A stretch of 64,000 nucleotides of DNA from Periconia sp. R9002 (GCA_023627715.1 JAMAHW010000005.1:434001-498000), one strand, 5' to 3'; numbered from the stretch's first letter, positions 11,032 to 23,294 are shown. Notes: generated by a model from the letters alone, not told the origin. Numbers and translations: made by a program.

Positions 11032-13866
11032 GTTGCGGTCCTCTATCTCACTGGCGAAGCTGTGGGATACGGGAACTGCGAAAAGGTGTGTAAATAGCAA
11101 TAAAAACGACGCGAGTAGGGAGAAGATGAAGAACAAGTGCGAATCTAGCGGTTTAGTAGTAAGGGAGGTGTAGAGTTTGCGTGTTGTTTGGAAAACCTGC
11201 TGCTGTCCTAAGGACGATCAGTTGACGCAAGTCTCGTTTCAGCTGGGAGGGGATGGATGGAGGGGCAGCCAGACTGCTGCCAAGACACAAACAGAGCATG
11301 GCAGAAAATGAAGGGTCAGATGCAGGGATCGAGAGGGGCAATGACAGAGTTGAAGTGGGGAAGGTTCCCTCATTGCATCATTTCGGCCCTGAGGATCCTC
11401 CATTGCCCTTTCTGAAGGTAGGGAGTTGTTGGAGAACCTTTATTTTTTTAGATGATTCAGACCGGCTCTCATGTTTTATAGTCTGTGCTGCCATGAGAGA
11501 GAAGGGGAGAAGGGATGCTGGTCTCAGGATCGCTTATTTCCCGCTTTCCTCATACTGGTGGAGAACTTTGATTGCCAACTACTTACCAGATCAGACCTCA
11601 ACCGCCACAGCATAGCAATAATTTCTATCAAGGATTGAATTGACGTGAATTGTTGCTGATTTTCGTAAGAATGTCATGTCAATCACTTAGGGTACGTACA
11701 TTTCGAGTAGGCCTGGAACAGGGCATCACCCGCGCTTTCCACTCCGAAACACTGTTCAAAAAGCCTCTTAAAGTACCTTCTACATGCTGTTAACACTTGA
11801 TCAAGGTTTGAGTTCGTGTTAACAGGCAATTCTACGGCGCCAAACCCCATAATGTAAATGGAGACCATTGTGTAAACCACCTACAATCGCCTGGCCGAGG
11901 ATGCACACAGGCTGAGCATACTCCAAGCATTTTTCTTGAACTATTAGGAGGGGTTCTACCTCGAACAAAAACAAGATCTAAAAGTAGGTAAGAAACCAAA
12001 AAAGGCGGACCACCGTTTGATACCAAAATATCACTGAAAAAATGTCAAGGGCGTCATATGAGACTGACGGTCGTGGCCCTATACTCTAAGCATAAGAATT
12101 TAATTAATATCACCCCTCTTTTATAGGAATGAGAACGCTGAGAACGCTGAGGCTCAATGATAAGCGTTCATCTCGCGCAAAACCCATTTCTGAGAGAATC
12201 GTGCCCCCTAAAAGAGGGGTACACAAAACTGCTGCGCCACAGCTAGGATCTTTCCAACTGTGGCGTCGGCAATCTGTATACACGTCAATCCGTGCATGCG
12301 CCTATCACCCCATCCACCTCCCACGTCCATGATTCACTCACGGCGACTTGCTTGCATCTCAATGGCATGACCACCCCGAACTCGACCTTGACCTTGGGCC
12401 TGAGCGCGGCACAAAACATCATGCCATCCGCCTCTGATTCCCACACATTGACTGCGGGAATCCCAGCATGAGGGTTCGACTGAAGGCTGGGTTCCGTACA
12501 ATCAATCCAATCCAGACAAAAACATGCCACCGTCATCGTCGTCGTCATCATCGATTCTCATCACAAAAGAAAATAAAAATAAACATCGCTAATCGAAAGC
12601 AATTAGACAAGAATTGTTGGTTTGCCGGGGAATATCCAGTGGGCTTTTTGCAAGGTGATATGTACGATAAGACTTTTTAATCAATGTTTCGACTTCCATC
12701 TAACGTATCCGTACCCGCCTCACGAGTCGCCTCGTCTCGCCTAACCCCTGCTGGCGCTCAACACCTCCCCCTGGCTCCCTTTACGTGCATGTAACATATA
12801 CATAGTATATGAGATGATATTATATCAACATGGTGATGGATGGTTTTTTCATGGATTGTATACATAGGGCCCCCCCGCAGATGACCGGAAGGCCTCTCCA
12901 CCTCCTTCCATAAATAGAACTGCTCCCGACATTAACACCCCCCCTTCGTTGTGCAGCACTGATGATATTTGCAGGTGGGAAAAACAAAGTACATCGCAGC
13001 AATCCAGGCCTTGACATCATCGCCTTGCAGATCCAACATTCCGACCTTCACAATCGAAACTGCACCTCTTCAAAAGCAGCTACAGAGTTACGTGGGACCG
13101 AACTGTGCTACCCAGGATACTCGACGCCGCGCCTTCGTCGACTGGCTCCCATTCGCGCTAGATAATTTGCATCTGGGTTGAGCAAATTCTTTTGATTCTC
13201 AGCAAGGGGCTAGCTAATAAGACAAGCTATGGAAGTGGGAACGGGATTGCGGGATGGTTCGGACAGGATGCATCACACTAGAAACAGACAAGACCGAAGG
13301 GATTTTATCGTCCGCATGACTTTGACTTGTTGAATGTTTGCATCCCAAGATGCGCTAGGCGAGGGAGTACAGTGTGCAAGGACGGAAACAAGCAGCTTTT
13401 GACATGGCCGTCACACTTGTGTATTTGGTAGGTTTGAGTACGCAAACAGACGTGGGTTGATTGCGTGTCTCGTTGCTCGTAATATGGAGTGTTATAATTA
13501 TGGAGCTGTCAAAATCAATTTGTGCCTGTGTATATCTGCACGTTTTCGTGCGACAAGAACAAGTCGTTCATCATTGTTCTCTTGTGTAACACCAGCAATA
13601 TGCTTGATGCACTGTAACGTGATTTTGTAAGGCCCCACGGCTTTGTGTCACCAGTGGACAACATGGGAAGACATTGAAATGACAGCGCGCTAAAGCACCC
13701 CGATGCTATGTTGACAGCAGGTACATGGTTACGCCAAAAAACAAGCGGGTGTCAACTCGGCTGTTACAGATGTCATTATCCTGTCGTGTAGCGTTGGCAT
13801 CCAAGAAGGGATGTTTTATCTCCTTTGGTTGTGCTTTGTCACCTTGTGTAGCAGGCATTTTAGGCT
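11032..13866. other. Long intergenic stretch, het-C promoter to MDM12 3' side
   Basis: About 2.8 kb without a supported gene. The left part must contain the het-C promoter and 5' UTR; the right part is the 3' flank of MDM12. A plus-strand open frame at about 12972-13181 follows a TTTGCAG acceptor-like sequence but has no start or recognisable family. A 12-bp inverted repeat bounds 12112-12220. Confidence 0.45.
12112..12220. repeat. 12-bp inverted repeat pair
   Basis: ACCCCTCTTTTA at 12112-12123 is the perfect reverse complement of TAAAAGAGGGGT at 12209-12220. No clear target-site duplication is seen, so a tiny MITE is only one possibility; a structured RNA or chance are others. Confidence 0.5.
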
Positions 13867-15135
13867 TCATACCAGGAATGTCCAGAAGCTAGGGTAAACA
13901 AACTCGTCTTCAAAGATACGACGAACTTGCTCCAGCACGAAAGACTCCACCTTGCCCACATTCTTCAAAACTTGCTTTCCATTACCCTTGTCCCCAATCT
14001 CGCTCTCGACTTTGATATGCTCCAAGAGCCCGCCGATCCGGGCACGAGGCGCAGGTGGATGTTCCTGTCCCTGTGGGTCAGACTGAAGAGGGTCAAGGCC
14101 GGTTTCGCCGCCGACCAATGCATCCGCGTCATCGGGAGACAAGAAACAAAAATGGGCTCTTTTTTTGATATAGGCTAGGATGGCTACGCCATCAAATGTG
14201 ATGCCGGTGATGTTGAGCTTCAATGGGATACCCACAAAACTTGGCATGGGGTAGTCTAGAAGGATTTCTGCGGTTAGTGACATTTTCACGTCACCAGAGT
14301 ATTGAACATGTGCAACGACTTGAATGTCCTCTGGGCTCTTTTCACGCATCCGTGGAGGTGATGCAGACGGTGTGGTGTCGGACGAGTGGCCTGTGGATTC
14401 CGCAAGGGAGCTTCTCCTCTCGGCGTCGTGTTGATGCTGCGATGATGGTCGCGTGCTGGGGTCGGGATTGGATTGGGGAGTCAATGTCAGGGAGTTCATG
14501 GACGCAGCATGGCGGAGGCGCATGTTGGTGGGAGTCGTCGGTCGCACACCGTTGTGATCAAGCCAGCCTTGAAGCTGGGCACCGGCGACGGCGGCCAGAG
14601 GCGTGGTGGTACCGGAGAGTCCGGCGCCCAGAGGAAGATGGAAATAATTGATATTGGATGTGCCTCCAGGTATGCCCGGTGTCGACGCCCTAGGCAGAAA
14701 TGGACTCCCCAGCTGTTCGGCTGGGGTGAGGGTAGTCCGAAGGCCAGGCGCTCTCGTGTTTACGTATGGGGGCGCTAGGCGTGATGAGTCTGCTACATCA
14801 ACATGGGCCATTGTGCCTCGTTCTGCCTCTCTGCGCCGCTCCTTTGCGGTGCGTGGTGGAATGTCTTGCACGCCCGGAGTGTGAGCGTCCTCGTCGGCCT
14901 CGTCTGGGTAGTCTTCATCTTCCTCGTAGAAGTCGGGCAAGGGGTCGCAGATGTCCTTGATCTCGATTTCTGGCGGCACATTTCCAAAATCAAACGAGTG
15001 GACGTGGACAGAGCGGATGAAACGCGGCAGGGTCACCTGCTGGAATTTGTCGTGGATGAAGGCGCGTATCGTTTCTGCGCGAGCCAGGCCATCCGCACCG
15101 CCTGTGAGGGTGTGCCAGTTGATATCAATCGACAT
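13867..15135 (-). CDS. mdm12: Mitochondrial distribution and morphology protein 12 (ERMES subunit)
   Basis: Mdm12 is the cytosolic SMP-domain subunit of ERMES, the complex tethering ER to mitochondria and moving phospholipids between them. A single exon encodes 422 residues, within the usual length for mould Mdm12. The N-terminus MSIDINWHTLTGG and the following HDKFQQVTLPRFIRSVHVHS and FDFGNVPPEIEIKDICDPLP blocks are characteristic, as is the C-terminal part with YPMPSFVGIPLKLNITGI and the end block from VESFVLEQVRRIFEDEFVYP. Between them lies a long low-complexity, Pro/Ser/Thr-rich insertion (about residues 75-270), common in filamentous fungi. The start is the first ATG and gives the conserved N-terminus. 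The 3' neighbour is het-C, and the promoter lies in the gene-poor stretch to the right. Confidence 0.95.
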   Translation of the reverse strand: MSIDINWHTLTGGADGLARAETIRAFIHDKFQQVTLPRFIRSVHVHSFDFGNVPPEIEIKDICDPLPDFYEEDEDYPDEADEDAHTPGVQDIPPRTAKERRREAERGTMAHVDVADSSRLAPPYVNTRAPGLRTTLTPAEQLGSPFLPRASTPGIPGGTSNINYFHLPLGAGLSGTTTPLAAVAGAQLQGWLDHNGVRPTTPTNMRLRHAASMNSLTLTPQSNPDPSTRPSSQHQHDAERRSSLAESTGHSSDTTPSASPPRMREKSPEDIQVVAHVQYSGDVKMSLTAEILLDYPMPSFVGIPLKLNITGITFDGVAILAYIKKRAHFCFLSPDDADALVGGETGLDPLQSDPQGQEHPPAPRARIGGLLEHIKVESEIGDKGNGKQVLKNVGKVESFVLEQVRRIFEDEFVYPSFWTFLV

Positions 15136-15286
15136 TGCGCTTTCATTGGGAGCAGATGGTGGTCGTGGGTAAACGGGACTGGCTGCTGTTGAGGGGCACG
15201 CCTACCCGCCTGTGCCTGCCTAATAAAGCGAAGCGAGGCAACCCTGACTGGTAGTTAGCAGCCAGCCACTAACTACCCTTAATGCA

Positions 15287-15322
15287 TGTACCGTAGGTAC
15301 CTACCCAGGTACCTATGTACCT
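15287..15322. repeat. Clustered TACCTAGGTA-like palindromes
   Basis: Overlapping TAGGTACCTA, CAGGTACCTA and TGTACCT words form a palindromic cluster about 150 bp upstream of the MDM12 start. The same word family recurs at 15534, 15617, 20637, 22584, 46914 and 62212, always outside genes. Confidence 0.7.
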
Positions 15323-16050
15323 GCGACACCAATCCATGTCCATATAATATCAGCAATCCATTGCTGCTCACCTGTCGCAAGCAGCAGGCAAACGCCAATC
15401 TATCACCACCTTGTACTCGGAAGCAATAAGACTGACTCGACTATGCGTCTTCATCTGATGTCACCGGCACTCTAATCTCAAACCGTCTCGTCTCTCTTTG
15501 TCAACCTTCCCCCCACCGGGCAGCTGTGCATACGTACCTAGGTAGCTGACGTGAATGTACTGTACTGTACCTACCTGGTCGACGGCAGGCGGGAAGTGGA
15601 TCGATAAAGTATGTATGTACCTAGGTGGGCGTGGATGCAAAAGCAAAACGGAGAGCCGCAACGCCATCTGCACCTGGCGCCTAAGTAGGTTGTGTGCGAA
15701 TGGCCCGCTCAAGCGCGGCAAATCTGAGACGGACGGTCGCACGTGAGGGCGCATGGCAGCGAAAACGGTCTACTCGACGTATAAAGTGCACGCATCTCAC
15801 ATATGGGTAGGGCAGATAGATTGGACGGCCAAGCCAGACATGGTGCACACACCCTCAACCCTTGACCGTATCCTGTCCAAAGGCCAAAAGTCCGCGGCGC
15901 GGGCGGTCCAGATTATGCGCAAGATACGAGATAAGATCACCTCATATGAAGCCATGGACGGGGTTCGACTGGCCGTGCGCTGCCTTCTAGAAGTGTCCCA
16001 ACAGGGCAATGGAGATATATCGAGTCCGACTGCAACACTACCTGATGTAC

Positions 16051-16073
16051 TGTATGTATGTATGTATGTATGT
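16051..16073. repeat. TGTA microsatellite
   Basis: Nearly six uninterrupted copies of the four-base unit TGTA, directly visible. Confidence 0.85.
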
Positions 16074-17648
16074 ACTTGGTTTATACGCATACTCGGTTAT
16101 ATGAAGATCCCTTCCATGCCACCCACTGCGAGCGGCCTCGCCGCACCGTCACATGCAACGGACGCCGTCCTGTCCAATCTGCAACTCCATCACATCACGT
16201 TTCCACTGGCCCGCTTCAGCTGGATGTGAATGAGTGCATATGCCTCTCGTAATATGGCAACAGGCAACGGGCAGATTAGGTAGACCGGGCCTCGGTGTCG
16301 AGGCAGTTTCCTCAGTGGCCAACGGCCCGAAGGCGGGAGGATCATGGGGTTGCCCGACTGACGAACAGCTCGGGCTGACTGTACTGTGCAGTTGTCGTTT
16401 CCCAGGTTCGCTGCGACGCCTCTATTCGAGAATCCCCGGCCGCGATGCATGGCGGGACATGGTGTGCGAGTTGCACGCTAGCTCCCAATCCACTCGGCAT
16501 ACCCCGCTAGTCCAGATGGCTTTGGCCTCCAGAGGACCGCGATCAGCAGCAAGCTTCAAGCAGACTGCCCCACGATGCCAATCTGGCTCCGATCGACTTG
16601 TCTTCCTGTCCATCAAGTAAGCAGTCCTTGCCGTCCTACCGTCTCGCGTGAAGAAGACATCTGGAGGCGGTCTGGGCGACATCAATGTGCAGATTGGCGA
16701 GCAACGGCGCTGCATGCCCGCATGTTGCAAACTGGTAGTGGTGTGACCGGTCAGCACATCAGTCATAGATGATTGGTTCACAAGCGGAGCGGCCATGGTA
16801 AGATGCGTGGGGTGGACAAGTATCTCAGGTGCAAAGTAGCTCGCCTATACAGACGACATGCCTCATTGGGGTCATGGCCGCCAGCGCCTACGCGTCAATT
16901 CAACTCGCTTTTCAGTCTGATGTAAACTCTCTCCCGCTTCCCCGCCTTAGCCTGGCAAATTTCTTTCCCAGCTTGTCGACTTAGTAATATCCCAGACGAG
17001 GATAGTCGAGGATATTCGAGGAAAAGAGAGGAGAACAATGGGAAAAGCATTATTGCAAAACGATCTCATAGCCAAGTTGTGAATGTCCTTCATTATCGTC
17101 GTCATGATCCGCGCCAGGGTAGGAATGCGGAGAATAGATTCAAAAATAAAACCCCATATTCGTGTAGGAACAGGAAAGAAAAGATGACACGAGGTGGGAT
17201 AGATGGAGAAAATGAAATGAGAAAGGAAAAGGAGAAGACGAAGAAGATAAAGGAATAGAGAAAAGCGTCAAGTGATACAAGCCCGTAAAATCGATGCAAG
17301 ACCAGCCCATAATTAGTCGAAACGCCAGGCTCACGAAGGACCGTTCCACAGCGCTCGTAAACCCATATGCCCATCCAACGCCCTTGCTTTTTGGTATCCT
17401 AGACGCCTTGAAATGCAGCCTGCGGGCCGTGAGGCTCAATGTACCCGAGGTCTAATGTGAAGATAGAGAGGAAGAGAGAGCAGTCAACGGACTAGGAAAA
17501 ATGATAGCCTACGCGTCAGCTAAGGCAGAAGTTGGTGTTTCACCGTCGTCGTATTGAGAGTTGTCCGGAAAAAGTCCGCGGGGGCTCACTGTGCGGGATA
17601 GTCAGATACCGAGATGATGATCAAAAGGGTGTGGTGGGTAGATACCAG

Positions 17649-17798
17649 TCAGTGCCTATCGCAGGCGTCGCATTTTTCTTCATGTTTGATTTTTCTGACT
17701 TTTTCGTCGCCGCAGGGAGCAGTCTTGGACTGGGCGCAAGGAGCCGTATCCTTGATCATGTGGCCGCACTGGTATGTGCGGATAACAACGTTGCACAT
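17649..17798 (-). CDS. Small Cys/His-rich protein (49 residues)
   Basis: A short gene read directly from the minus strand: ATG at 17798-17796, TGA at 17651-17649, 49 residues. It begins MCNVVIRTYQCGHMI and ends KCDACDRH. Six cysteines and three histidines are arranged C2, C11-G-H13, C21, C29-G, H39, C43-x2-C46 and H49, a pattern suggesting zinc binding. Short proteins opening with MC, a YxCGH motif and a later CG are common in filamentous ascomycetes and uncharacterised. The start has an AAC context just before ATG, and the reading frame is the only one in this 8-kb stretch with such ordered Cys spacing. The surrounding sequence is probably a long UTR. No function is claimed. An unseen upstream coding exon cannot be excluded. 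Confidence 0.68.
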   Translation of the reverse strand: MCNVVIRTYQCGHMIKDTAPCAQSKTAPCGDEKVRKIKHEEKCDACDRH

Positions 17799-18603
17799 GT
17801 TGGCGAGGTGACAGGTCGGTTGCACGGCGGGTTACACGGCGGGGATGGAGTACGGGGAGTGTCGTGAAGGTGAGATGGGCTTTTTTGACCCAATTCCTGT
17901 GGCTCCTTGGTCACTGTTGGCGCAGCACAGGTTGACAGGCAGGAGTGGCAGGGCAAGTAGGGCAGGCAGGCACAACAGGGCAAGACGAGGCGGGCAAGGG
18001 CAAGGCGGGGGTGCCCGCGCGGCTCAGCGATATATTATTGGCGGATGCGGGGTGTTGGATGCCTGCACTTTCCCTGTGGCCGACAAAAGGGCAGCCGCGA
18101 GACAATGGGCGAGGGCTGAAGGGGTGGAGAGAAACAGGCTCTACCGCTGTGCGAGCGAGCGAGCGAACGTCTGCGTGTGTATGTGTGTGTATATGGAATT
18201 AGAAGGTAGTAGTAAAGTCGCAGCGGTGGAGTGGAGAGGAGGAAGAAGTGGTCGAGTGTCGAAAGTAAGTAGTAGTAGTGGTAGTTGGTGGGCGATTGGA
18301 ATTTTCTTGTCGTCGTCTGGGAGTGGTGGTGTCAAGCAAGTAGTAGTCACTTGGCTAGTGGGAGTAGGCAGGTATGGTAGGTATGGGGACAGCAGCAAGG
18401 TCTCGCTAGCCACCAAGAAAAAGAGGCAGCTGTCAGTCAATTGCAACGGGCAATGGTGGGGGAAGAAGAAGCCAGAGTGAAGGGTGTTCGGGGCCGAGGA
18501 GAGCATTTTATAACCACCTGGGCAGCGCAGGCTGGCACCGAGCAGACGGTCCTCAGTGAAGGTGCAAGTTGGCTGTTAGATTGCTTCCGCTGCCGTCTTG
18601 CAA

Positions 18604-18648
18604 CCGCACCGCACCGCACCGCAAAGCACCGCGAGCACCGCAACGCAA
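18604..18648. repeat. CCGCA-type imperfect tandem repeat
   Basis: Repeated CGCAC and GCACC words in tandem with interruptions, directly visible. Confidence 0.7.
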
Positions 18649-18881
18649 CTTGTACTGTACTTACGGCCACCGTCCTTAGTTGGTTACTAGTGTAGACTGT
18701 ACACAGCCGTTGGAACTGGCCGTGCGGGAGTGAACATGGTCCATCCCTGCCAGGCCCCCCTCCCCTCCCTCCCCTCCACCCCCCCGGCATCCCCTCGTTG
18801 TTGCTTCTCTTCTCCTTCTTTTCTTTTTTGCTTGCGCCGTGGCCGTGACCGTGACACGCCTGTCCTGTCATCCACGCAGCC

Positions 18882-18932
18882 ATGGATGGGATGGGATGGG
18901 ATGGGATGGGATGATGGATGGATGGATGGATG
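18882..18932. repeat. GGGAT / GATG microsatellites
   Basis: A pentanucleotide GGGAT run of about five copies passes into a GATG tetranucleotide run of about four copies. Confidence 0.85.
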
Positions 18933-18943
18933 CTTATCGCGCT

Positions 18944-18967
18944 ACACACACACTCTCTCTCTCTCTC
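18944..18967. repeat. AC then CT dinucleotide run
   Basis: An AC dinucleotide run turns directly into a CT run, directly visible. Confidence 0.85.
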
Positions 18968-21900
18968 CTTTGGTGATGATGCCACACGCTGCGAATGGCC
19001 ATGGATGCTGGACGCGCTGAAGGGTGTTGACGGCTCTGGCAGCAACCCGCCAATGGCGATGCTTGGATGCCCGCCTGCAACCCGTCGTCGCTCTCTTTTG
19101 GATTTCTGACTACGCTTGGCGTCACTCCAAAGTCGACTCGAGGTCGGCCTGATGCCCCCCCATCTACGTTGATGGCTGTACAGTACTTAGGTGAGACTGT
19201 TGCGCCTCTCCCTTCGCGCCCGCTGCGGTTCTGCCAGCGGCTTCGGGTACACAAGTCATGTACTGGGCTACTCAGTCGTCGACTGGGGCCGATTCGGGCG
19301 CGTTAATAGGCACAGCAGCCCTGCGCCAGCCTTTCCCCCTCTAGCACTACCTTGCATTCAAGACTTCCCTCCGAGTTGCAGTCATTGCGTGCCCATCCCA
19401 TCTTCATCGGGCTTCCCCATGGCCGTCAGCTCATCACCACGACACATGCAGTCACGGCTCAATGCCAATCACCCCAGTGCCTCGTCACATGGCAAGACAT
19501 CTGCAACTCCAAGTAGTCGCCGACGGCCATGCCAGATCCATCATGATAGGTACCTACTGTATGATGATATGTGACGGTTGCGGTACAGGACATGCATATT
19601 ATTAGCCGGTGCCCACTGGGGCATGCTCTAGCGACAGAGACGCCGCCGCCGTCGGTTCGATTATATGCGACTTTGGACGCAGGTGCCAGCCAGGCACCGA
19701 GGCCAGCGCCTGTATCAGCCTTGTGGTTTTTTAGCTCGCTGGCCCAACTGGCCACTCACTCAGTAGTCGCACGTCTGTGCATCCTATCCTGTGGACCTGT
19801 ATTATGTACCACCTTGGCTAACAAGTTACCTACTGTCTGTCGACAATATTGACGGGCGGGGACGCACCACACTAGACTATGGATTTCTGCTGAGCCTGCA
19901 GCAACAACAACGGCGGACTGCTGCGTCTGTCTCGCCGGGAACAAGCCGACGGTTTTCACCAGGCACAACAAGCACTGATCTCCAATACAAGTAGACTGCC
20001 GTGCCGCCACGACGGGTGGAACCTTTGAAGCTGTCTTTGAGCACAGCGATCAAGGCGTGCTAGTAGAGGTCATGTGTGACCGACCACTCACTTCACACTG
20101 CAAGATAGGCTTCCAATATGATAGACGGTGTTGGTCAAGTGCGAATCCGCACCTGTGCGGCCAATTGGGAGCACAAAAGACTCCAAGACTCAATGTTTTG
20201 TCAGGTCGAGTCAAATTGGCACATGTACAGCAAAGATGCCAAAGTGCACCCGCCGGTATCGTGCGGCAGAATACACAGTGCGCAGTGAGAAATATTGCCC
20301 TCCCATTTTGGCTCACGACAAAAACCGTCGACAAGGATGCCATAACTTTGCATGGCGCTATTCCCATCGTGCGCTAATGCCTCGGCGGCCCGGCACCCGA
20401 CGTCGATCACAGCACGTACCAAAGATGCGCGAGGGCTGGGGGATGGCGCGAAACAGAAACCTGAAGGACCCCAACAGTACTGCGCAAGCAACGACTCAGC
20501 CTCGCAGACTGAAACCCCTGTTTCAATCCAGCATGTTTGCTTCTTCACATTGCGCGGATGGCTTCGGCTGCATAGTTGGCCGTTATCGTGGCTCTGCAGT
20601 CCGGACAGCTCGACCCTACCCCCGAGAGATCACTGACTTAGGTAGGTAGTTGACTGAAACCTTCCCGACGACCGCAAGATTACAAATTTACAATGCCTTA
20701 CGAATCGCATGCCGAATCGCTTGTCGACTCCTCTCTAGCTAACCCCTTTATTTTATTCGACAAACCTTTTTCGAAACAATACATGTACACTAGCAAGTCA
20801 CTATTGACTATACACGTAAAACCCAAAGTGGAAACGACCTGAGCAAATCGGCTTGCTGGCCTCAATTGGATAGCATAGCTTGATCGTCTCTCGTACGAAG
20901 AATGAGCATATGCATGTCTCATAGACTTCGAATACGCTGGGATGGCTCACAGAAAGATGACGATAAAGTGTTGATGGCCACTTGGATGCTCCGGCCCCAA
21001 GCGATTACTTACTTATTTATCCCCCATGCCGGCGACGGACATTCAAACCAGGGAGGGAGAGACAGATCCTTGAATAGTCCGCTATCATTACGGATACCGA
21101 AATGCCACGAATCACATTGGCGAGGCTGCTTCTTGTCAACTCGATACTGTTCGCAAACCGACTGTGTCGCCTCGGCTTTCCTTTACTGTCTGAGAAACAG
21201 GAAAACATTTCGCATGTAATAGACCCCTGGAGATTGTGCCTCACGCCGTGATCCTGCACCGTCTCGAGCCTTGCCTGAAACATTTCTACGCCGTAAACCA
21301 GGCAACAGGTCAAACTCTCTCGGGTACTCGTGTCCGATTTAATATTCTTGAATATTTCTTATTTGCACTTTTATTGGGGGCGTCACGCGCCGACTGATCA
21401 TCGTTTGCTGTTAATCTACATGTCACAAAGCTAATACATGTTTGAACGACATAGATACCGTGATATCTAGAAGACCCGATACGCGACAATGGTAGATCCA
21501 TGACCGATCATTGAGTTTACTCGGTTCATTGGCTCAAGGTGATTTGCTTTTTGGAATTTCATAATTGAGCAGAGCCGAACTCACCTCCTGCCGCCAATGC
21601 CTCACAAACATGTCATCAACTTAGAGTGACACAGCCATCCTTTCCCAATCCATCACTGACATGGCGTGTACATTGCTTCTGGCGCATTAGTCCTGTACGC
21701 AGTCTTGTCCCTCGAACTTTGCGTTTCTGGAACCACAGCGTCGCTAGTTCAAATCCAGGCATAGGCCGTGCTCGCTGATGGCGCTCGCGTCGCAATCTCG
21801 ACTGAACGGGTTGATGTTGTGGGGAATTGATAATCTCATGGGAAGGTCGGTTCCCTTTTCGGACAGGCACACAATATGTCAAACGACGCTGAAACTGTTT

Positions 21901-22843
21901 GGCAAAGAAACTTCACCCCATCTGGCCCTCCACTTCAGTAGCTTTTACACGAAGAAGAGGATAATAAGCAACTACGGGAAAGGTTTTCCCAGGTCTCCAC
22001 GAACGAAAGCAATTGACAACCATTTCCAAATGTTCTCGATGTAGCGTAGTTTCGTTAACATGGATGCCATGAACAACAGACGCAGCGCTTGTTGAAAAGC
22101 AACATGACTACATATATCGATGTGCGCGCTTTCCCAATGCTGCTCAGAATAGTGGATTTCGATGACTACGTTCAAACTTGACAAGGACTACGAGAGCATT
22201 GTTACAAAAACGGGCAGAAGGTAGGGAATAATGCGTACAATCGAGCTTGTGAGCCGGTGAGGACTATTTGTTGTTGGCTGGAGAAGTACATGCATGTACT
22301 GTGCTGGAGGCTAAGGTCTACACGGTGACGTCGGCTACACGAACAAAAAAAACCCGTATTCTGAACAGGCACACAGGTACCGGCAGCAGCGGATGCTTTC
22401 GGCAACTTTCCGTCACGCATTGACGCTGGAAGAAACAGTGGAGGGCGCCCACAATTGGTCACTAGAAACATTGAAATGGAGCGTAACAAATGCCGGTACA
22501 CCTGTCCGGCAGAGCTCTGACGCTCCTAGGCCAACGGCAAACGGGTATCGCGACATGTTTTGACATGCACCTATGTACGTATGTACCTAGGCAGCTACCC
22601 CGCGGTCGCCTAGACTGTTCTGCATTATCGGCAGCATCACTAATATTGTTCAAATGCTGAGCGCATTGGAGAGTCAATATTGAATTGCCCGTTGAAGAAA
22701 ATGGGCACATGCTCGAGACAATGGCTGTTCGGCGTGTCACTCCTTGACCGCCTGTGTGTTCAAAATCAATCGAAAGCAAAACACGACGATCACGTGAGGA
22801 CGCGACGATCCCCTAACAGGACCTTTTCTGCATTCGCAAAGTA

Positions 22844-22851
22844 TGACGTAA
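22844..22851 (+). promoter_or_regulatory. CRE-like element in catalase promoter
   Basis: TGACGTAA at 22844-22851 matches the consensus bound by Atf1/AtfA-type bZIP factors, which control stress and spore catalases in other fungi. It is about 575 bp upstream of the catalase ATG. Binding is inferred. Confidence 0.4.
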
Positions 22852-23288
22852 CGACGATTACATTGGGGGCAAAGGTTTGGCGTTGGTCTGCGAAACAAAC
22901 GCGACGGCATGTCCAGTCAAACGGTGCTGCATATTTATTTGCATTGATTGTGGCTGCCACGCTTACTGTAGGCTGCGTGAAGAGGCGAGTTTTGGATTTT
23001 TCAGCATGGGCTTCTCGACTGCGATCGGAGAAAATGCGATCAATGGACAAAGTGGGTTCGCATGCCACGCAGCCACGCCATCTTAGCGCGCTTTTGAGAT
23101 TCAGCACGATCGTGCGCGATTTCGATCCATCTTCACATTAGCACGACGCTCATTGGCTGAGCAGGCAGTCAAACCGTTGTTGTCATGCTGAATCACTCGG
23201 CAGTCGTGCCAGAAAGAGATACCGCGTGCTGCTATGACAGGATTCAGACGTCCCCATCGACATGGGGCAGCTACGTGATGACGATGGT

Positions 23289-23294
23289 ACGTCA
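23289..23294. promoter_or_regulatory. Proximal CRE-core element in catalase promoter
   Basis: ACGTCA (reverse complement TGACGT) lies about 130 bp before the catalase ATG in the context TACGTCATGAC. With the distal site it suggests Atf1/AtfA-type control; inference only. Confidence 0.4.

Larger units (their letters stand above)
15136..17648. other. Gene-poor stretch right of MDM12
   Basis: About 2.5 kb with no supported gene. It includes the MDM12 promoter and the likely 3' UTR of the small Cys/His gene. Several copies of a TACCTAGGTA-like palindrome occur near 15287-15322, 15534-15544 and 15617-15626, and a TGTA microsatellite lies at 16051-16073. Confidence 0.5.

Noticed and set aside
12969..13181. 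Plus-strand frame with a protein-like composition
   Set aside because: It begins after an acceptor-like CAG but no upstream exon, ATG or family could be found; it may be MDM12 3' flank.
17845..19045. Long overlapping frames on both strands
   Set aside because: Products are low-complexity and follow microsatellites and biased base composition; no family motif or splice logic.
20128..20649. 173-codon plus-strand frame
   Set aside because: Overlapping antisense frames of equal length, no domain and no conserved pattern.
21660..21790. tRNA-like B box (GTTCAAATCC) near 21748
   Set aside because: The flanking bases do not form a proper T-stem and no acceptor or anticodon arm could be built.
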